Below, in pieces: positions 60,829 to 64,000 of a stretch of 64,000 bases of DNA. The DNA comes from Janibacter melonis. Its GTDB lineage: Bacteria; Actinomycetota; Actinomycetes; Actinomycetales; Dermatophilaceae. The first letter of the stretch is position 1; every line of letters starts with the position of its first letter. The stretch is from assembly GCF_020567375.1 (NCBI RefSeq), contig NZ_JAJBZM010000002.1:650779-714778 (forward strand), in the 5' to 3' direction. Below the pieces are notes generated by a model, which worked only from the letters and a program-made list of their open reading frames with translations, searched no databases and had not been told where the DNA came from. Position numbers and translations under genes: made by a program.

Positions 60829-62160
60829 ATGCAACGCACCACCTCCAGGGCCGCCGCCCTGCTCGCCGTGGGGGCGCTGGGCCTGAGCGCCTGCGCGACC
60901 GGCGGCGGCGAGACCACCGAGGGCTCGAGCAGCGGCTCGGGCAGCAGCAGCTCGGCCGCCGAGGCCTACCAGCCGAAGGAGGGGGGCGCGGGCGGTGACG
61001 TCGGCGTCTTCACCTGGTGGGCGGCCGGCTCGGAGAAGAAGGGCCTCGACGCCCTCGTCGCCGAGTACAAGAAGCAGTACCCGAACGACACCTTCGTCAA
61101 CCTCGCCGTCGCCGGTGGCGCCGGCTCGAACGCGAAGGCCAAGCTCGCCTCCGACCTCAAGAACGACCAGCCCCCGGGCTCCTTCCAGGGTCACGCCGGT
61201 GCCGAGCTCACCGACTACATCGCCGCCGGCCAGATCGAGCCGGTCAACGACGTCGTCGACGCCCTCGGCGGTGACGAGGTCTTCCCGAAGGACCTCCTCG
61301 ACCGGCTGAGCGTCGAGGGCAGCATCTACTCGGTGCCGAGCAACATCCACCGTGCGAACGTCGTGTGGGCCAACCCGCAGGTGCTCAAGAAGGCCGGCAT
61401 CAACGAGACGCCCAAGGACATGAAGGCGTGGATCGCCGACATGGAGAAGGTCAAGAAGTCCGGCGTCGAGAACCCGCTGTCCATCGGCGGCACGTGGACC
61501 CAGGTCCAGCTCTTCGAGACCGTGCTCCTGTCCGACCTCGGCGCCGACGGCTACTCCGGTCTCTTCGACGGCACGACGAAGTGGGACTCCGACGAGGTCA
61601 AGACCGCGGTCTCCGACTTCAAGACCCTGCTGTCGTACGCGAACACCGCCTCGGACGGCGACGACTGGCCGCCGGCCACCGACGCCGTCGTCGACGGCAA
61701 GGCCGCCTACAACGTCATGGGCGACTGGGCGGTCGCGCAGTTCGACGACCGCGGCGCGAAGGAGGGCGAGGACTACACCTACTTCCCCGTCCCCGGGACC
61801 GACGGCGTCTTCGACTTCCTCGCGGACTCCTTCACCCTGCCCCGCGGCACGGAGAACCCCGACGGCACCAAGGACTGGCTGATGACGGTCGGCTCCGCCG
61901 ACGGCCAGAAGGCCTTCAACCTCGCCAAGGGCTCCATCCCCGCACGCACCGACGTGGCCATGGACGACTTCCCGGCCTACCAGCAGAGCGCGATGGAGGA
62001 CTTCACCTCCGACACCATCGTCAGCTCGATCGCGCACGGCGCCGCCGTGCCGCTGGCGTGGAGCACCGACATCTCCACCGCGGTCGCGAAGTTCTCCTCC
62101 AGCAAGGACGAGGCGACCCTCGTCAAGGAGCTCTCGGCCGCGGCCGAGAAGAACGCCTGA
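60829..62160 (+). CDS. Sugar ABC transporter substrate-binding lipoprotein
   Basis: A 443-residue lipoprotein (lipobox LSAC, C22) with a Ser/Gly linker and a family 1 extracellular solute-binding fold: VGVFTWWAAGSEKKGLDALV, VPSNIHRANVVWANPQVLKKAG, AAYNVMGDWAVAQF. It resembles the glucose/mannose-type binding proteins (GtsA-like), so a monosaccharide is likely. A GGAAGGAA ribosome binding site precedes ATG 60829. It is followed by a stable hairpin and two permease genes. Confidence 0.93.
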   Translation: MQRTTSRAAALLAVGALGLSACATGGGETTEGSSSGSGSSSSAAEAYQPKEGGAGGDVGVFTWWAAGSEKKGLDALVAEYKKQYPNDTFVNLAVAGGAGSNAKAKLASDLKNDQPPGSFQGHAGAELTDYIAAGQIEPVNDVVDALGGDEVFPKDLLDRLSVEGSIYSVPSNIHRANVVWANPQVLKKAGINETPKDMKAWIADMEKVKKSGVENPLSIGGTWTQVQLFETVLLSDLGADGYSGLFDGTTKWDSDEVKTAVSDFKTLLSYANTASDGDDWPPATDAVVDGKAAYNVMGDWAVAQFDDRGAKEGEDYTYFPVPGTDGVFDFLADSFTLPRGTENPDGTKDWLMTVGSADGQKAFNLAKGSIPARTDVAMDDFPAYQQSAMEDFTSDTIVSSIAHGAAVPLAWSTDISTAVAKFSSSKDEATLVKELSAAAEKNA

Positions 62161-62175
62161 GCCGACCGGCTCATC

Positions 62176-62213
62176 GCCCCGCGGCCGGGACGCACCCGTC
62201 CCGGCCGTGGGGC
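62176..62213 (+). terminator. Intra-operon hairpin behind the binding-protein gene
   Basis: GCCCCG-CGGCCGGGACG (62176-62192) pairs with CGTCCCGGCCG-TGGGGC (62197-62213) around a 4-base loop. A hairpin at this position usually blocks 3' decay and partly terminates, so the binding protein is made in excess over the permeases. Confidence 0.7.
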
Positions 62214-62247
62214 CCCCTTCGCCATCTCCCTCACCCCTGGAGGACCC

Positions 62248-63168
62248 GTGCGCCGCGCCAAGAACTGGCTGCCCGGACTGCTCATGGTCACGCCGTCGAT
62301 CCTGCTCATCGGCGTCTTCGTCTACTGGCTCCTCGCGCAGAACGTGTGGACCTCGCTCAACGTCTCGACCAGGCGGGCCGTCGTCGGCGGCAAGTTCGTC
62401 GAGAAGGTCCAGCACGCCGGCGGGTACAGCAACTACACCGAGCTGCTCGGTAGCGACGGCTACCAGCACGCGCTGTGGAACCTCCTCGTCCTCACCGCCG
62501 TCTTCATGGTCGGCACGATGCTCATGGGTCTGCTGTGGGCCGTGCTGCTCGAGAAGGGCGTCTCCGCCGAGGGCTTCTTCCGCTCGACCTACCTCTTCCC
62601 GATGGCCGTGAGCTTCATCGCCGCCGGTGTCGTGTGGCGCTGGCTGCTCAGCCCCGCGAAGGGGGAGGGGGCTGTCGGCCTCAACCAGCTCTTCGCCAAG
62701 CTCGGGCTGGACTCGTTGCAGTCGAGCTGGTGGTCCGGTGACGGGCGCTTCACCATGGCCGCCATGGCCCTGCCCGCGATCTGGCAGCTCTCCGGCTACG
62801 TCATGGCGCTCTTCCTCGCCGGCTTCCGCGGGATCTCCGAGGACCAGCGCGAGGCGGCCCGGATCGACGGCGCGAGCGAGTGGCAGGTCTACCGCCACGT
62901 GCTCTTCCCGCAGCTCTCGCCGATCGCGCTGTCGGCCCTCATCATCCTCGGGCACATGTCGATGAAGATGTTCGACCTCATCTACGTCATCGCCGGACCG
63001 AGCTCGTACACGGCCTCGGTCCCCGCGACGCTCATGTGGACGCAGCTCTTCGCGCAGGACGACCCGGTCGCCGCCGCGGTCAACGCGACGATCCTGCTCG
63101 TCATCGTCGCGGTGGTCGTCGTGCCCTACCTCGTCTACACCGTCAAGGCAGAGAGCGAGCGCGACTGA
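62248..63168 (+). CDS. Sugar ABC transporter permease, MalF-like subunit
   Basis: A 306-residue membrane protein with six helices and the ATPase-contact loop EAARIDGASEWQVYRHVLFPQL in the family position. GTG start with GGAGGACCC immediately before. Its stop overlaps the next permease start by one base (TGATG). It imports the sugar delivered by the binding lipoprotein. Confidence 0.93.
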   Translation: MRRAKNWLPGLLMVTPSILLIGVFVYWLLAQNVWTSLNVSTRRAVVGGKFVEKVQHAGGYSNYTELLGSDGYQHALWNLLVLTAVFMVGTMLMGLLWAVLLEKGVSAEGFFRSTYLFPMAVSFIAAGVVWRWLLSPAKGEGAVGLNQLFAKLGLDSLQSSWWSGDGRFTMAAMALPAIWQLSGYVMALFLAGFRGISEDQREAARIDGASEWQVYRHVLFPQLSPIALSALIILGHMSMKMFDLIYVIAGPSSYTASVPATLMWTQLFAQDDPVAAAVNATILLVIVAVVVVPYLVYTVKAESERD

Positions 63169-64000
63169 TGGCCGCCGACGTCACCGTCCCCGCCGAGAGC
63201 GTCAGCACCTCCGGAGTCGTCCGCGGCGGTCCCCGCCGTGACCTCGGCGCGCCGGGCACCCGCAGCACCGGCCGGGCCAAGGCCGTGCGCATCGGGCTGC
63301 TCGTGCTCTTCGCCGTCCTCGTCCTCGTGCCGCTCTACGTCGTCGTCGTCACGAGCCTCAAGGGGCGCGGCGCGGTCAACCCCTCTTCCGCGTGGTCGTT
63401 GCCGACCGACCTCTCCCTCGAGGGGTGGCGCGGCGCGATCGAGCGGCTCGCCCCGGCGATGGGCCGCACCGCCGTCATGGCCGTCGTCGCGGCCGTGCTG
63501 TCCTCGGCGCTGGGCTCGATGAACGGCTTCGTCTTCGCGCGCTGGCGCTTCCCGGGCGCGCAGACGGTCTTCACCCTCTTCCTGTTCGGGATGTTCATCC
63601 CGTACCAGGCGGTGATGATCCCGCTCCAGGCGATGCTCCTCGACGTCCAGGCGGTCGCGCCGTGGTTCGACGGCATCGTCAAGCTCATCGCGGTGCACAC
63701 GATCTTCGGCATCCCGATCTGCACGCTGATCTTCCGCAACTACTACGCGACGGCCGTGCCCAAGGAGATCCTCGAGGCGGCGAAGATCGACGGCGCGGGC
63801 ATGTGGCGGATCTTCCGCTCGGTCGTCCTGCCCGTCTCGGCACCGGCCTTCGTCGTCACGCTCATCTGGCAGTTCACGAGCGCGTGGAACGACTTCCTCT
63901 TCGCGCTCTTCCTCACCAACCGCAACAACGGGCCGGTCACCTACGCGCTCAACGAGCTCGCCGGCGGTCAGAACCCCGACTACGCGCAGATCATGGCCGG
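63168..64000 (+). CDS. Sugar ABC transporter permease, MalG-like subunit (cut by window end)
   Basis: The frame is open from ATG 63168 to the window edge, 277 codons. A hydrophilic N-terminus of 40 residues precedes TM1 (AVRIGLLVLFAVLVLVPLYVVVVTSL). The ATPase-contact loop EAAKIDGAGMWRIFRSVVLPV is present, and FTSAWNDFLFALFLTN is typical of MalG-like subunits. Some 20-30 C-terminal residues are missing. The ATPase gene is not in view; a shared MsiK-type ATPase elsewhere is possible. Confidence 0.92.
   Translation, partial: MAADVTVPAESVSTSGVVRGGPRRDLGAPGTRSTGRAKAVRIGLLVLFAVLVLVPLYVVVVTSLKGRGAVNPSSAWSLPTDLSLEGWRGAIERLAPAMGRTAVMAVVAAVLSSALGSMNGFVFARWRFPGAQTVFTLFLFGMFIPYQAVMIPLQAMLLDVQAVAPWFDGIVKLIAVHTIFGIPICTLIFRNYYATAVPKEILEAAKIDGAGMWRIFRSVVLPVSAPAFVVTLIWQFTSAWNDFLFALFLTNRNNGPVTYALNELAGGQNPDYAQIMA

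Overview
The window is high-GC (about 72 percent) actinobacterial chromosome. Gene content and order fit Micrococcales, most likely the Intrasporangiaceae/Janibacter neighbourhood. The genus is an inference from overall gene character, not from a database match. The basis is scattered menaquinone genes (menE-menA, menB, menC, menD), a System II cytochrome c maturation operon, the rsmI/pmt divergent pair, an FmdB-SAF-mscL block, and a UGPase-GNAT-SepX-like block. Many genes have a TANNNT box 6 to 8 bases before an ATG or GTG, the mark of leaderless transcripts. No phage, insertion sequence, CRISPR array or rRNA operon is visible.

Layout: 1-1.6 kb holds small membrane and 2H-phosphoesterase genes. 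KatG is at 1.6-3.8 kb and a hemerythrin-like protein at 4.1 kb. A large helicase-like/nuclease-like protein with degenerate motifs and a 4-bp-overlapping 66-residue partner fills 4.7-8.5 kb. MscL, SAF and FmdB genes, a CPA1 antiporter, a penicillin-acylase family protein and 5-formyl-THF cyclo-ligase occupy 8.6-15.1 kb. UGPase, GNAT acetyltransferase, a REP-like repeat cluster and a SepX/GlpR-like membrane protein follow to 18.4 kb. Then come an AI-2E family exporter, tRNA-Ala(CGC), and an XRE-cupin regulator divergent from a thioredoxin-reductase/methyltransferase fusion.

22.3-27.5 kb looks like a propane-monooxygenase (mim/prm) accessory locus without the monooxygenase: a GAF/Fis regulator, a palindromic operator candidate, amidohydrolase, DUF59 protein and zinc alcohol dehydrogenase. 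27.5-31.4 kb has an Lrp regulator, a merR-adh operon with a textbook MerR-type promoter, and a frameshifted SnoaL-like gene. A TM0106-family nuclease-helicase, pmt, rsmI and a VOC protein lead to the cytochrome c operon (38.2-43.3 kb).

43.7-60.6 kb mixes the menaquinone genes with a DUF6226 gene altered by a repeat, a sugar dehydrogenase lipoprotein, DoxX, GntP, a GDT1-family Mn exporter behind a yybP-ykoY-type riboswitch, MFS, DUF2200, a WXG-like/alpha-beta-hydrolase pair, and a Nei-type glycosylase with Leu at position 2. The window ends in a sugar ABC importer operon cut off at 64,000.

Two genome-scale signals stand out. The octamer CCCCTTCG/CGAAGGGG is heavily over-represented on both strands, in genes and between them. 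A family of REP-like elements (TGGTYGAGG...CTCGARACCA) occurs at three places, once with exact 30-bp tandem duplication and once where an open reading frame runs through it.
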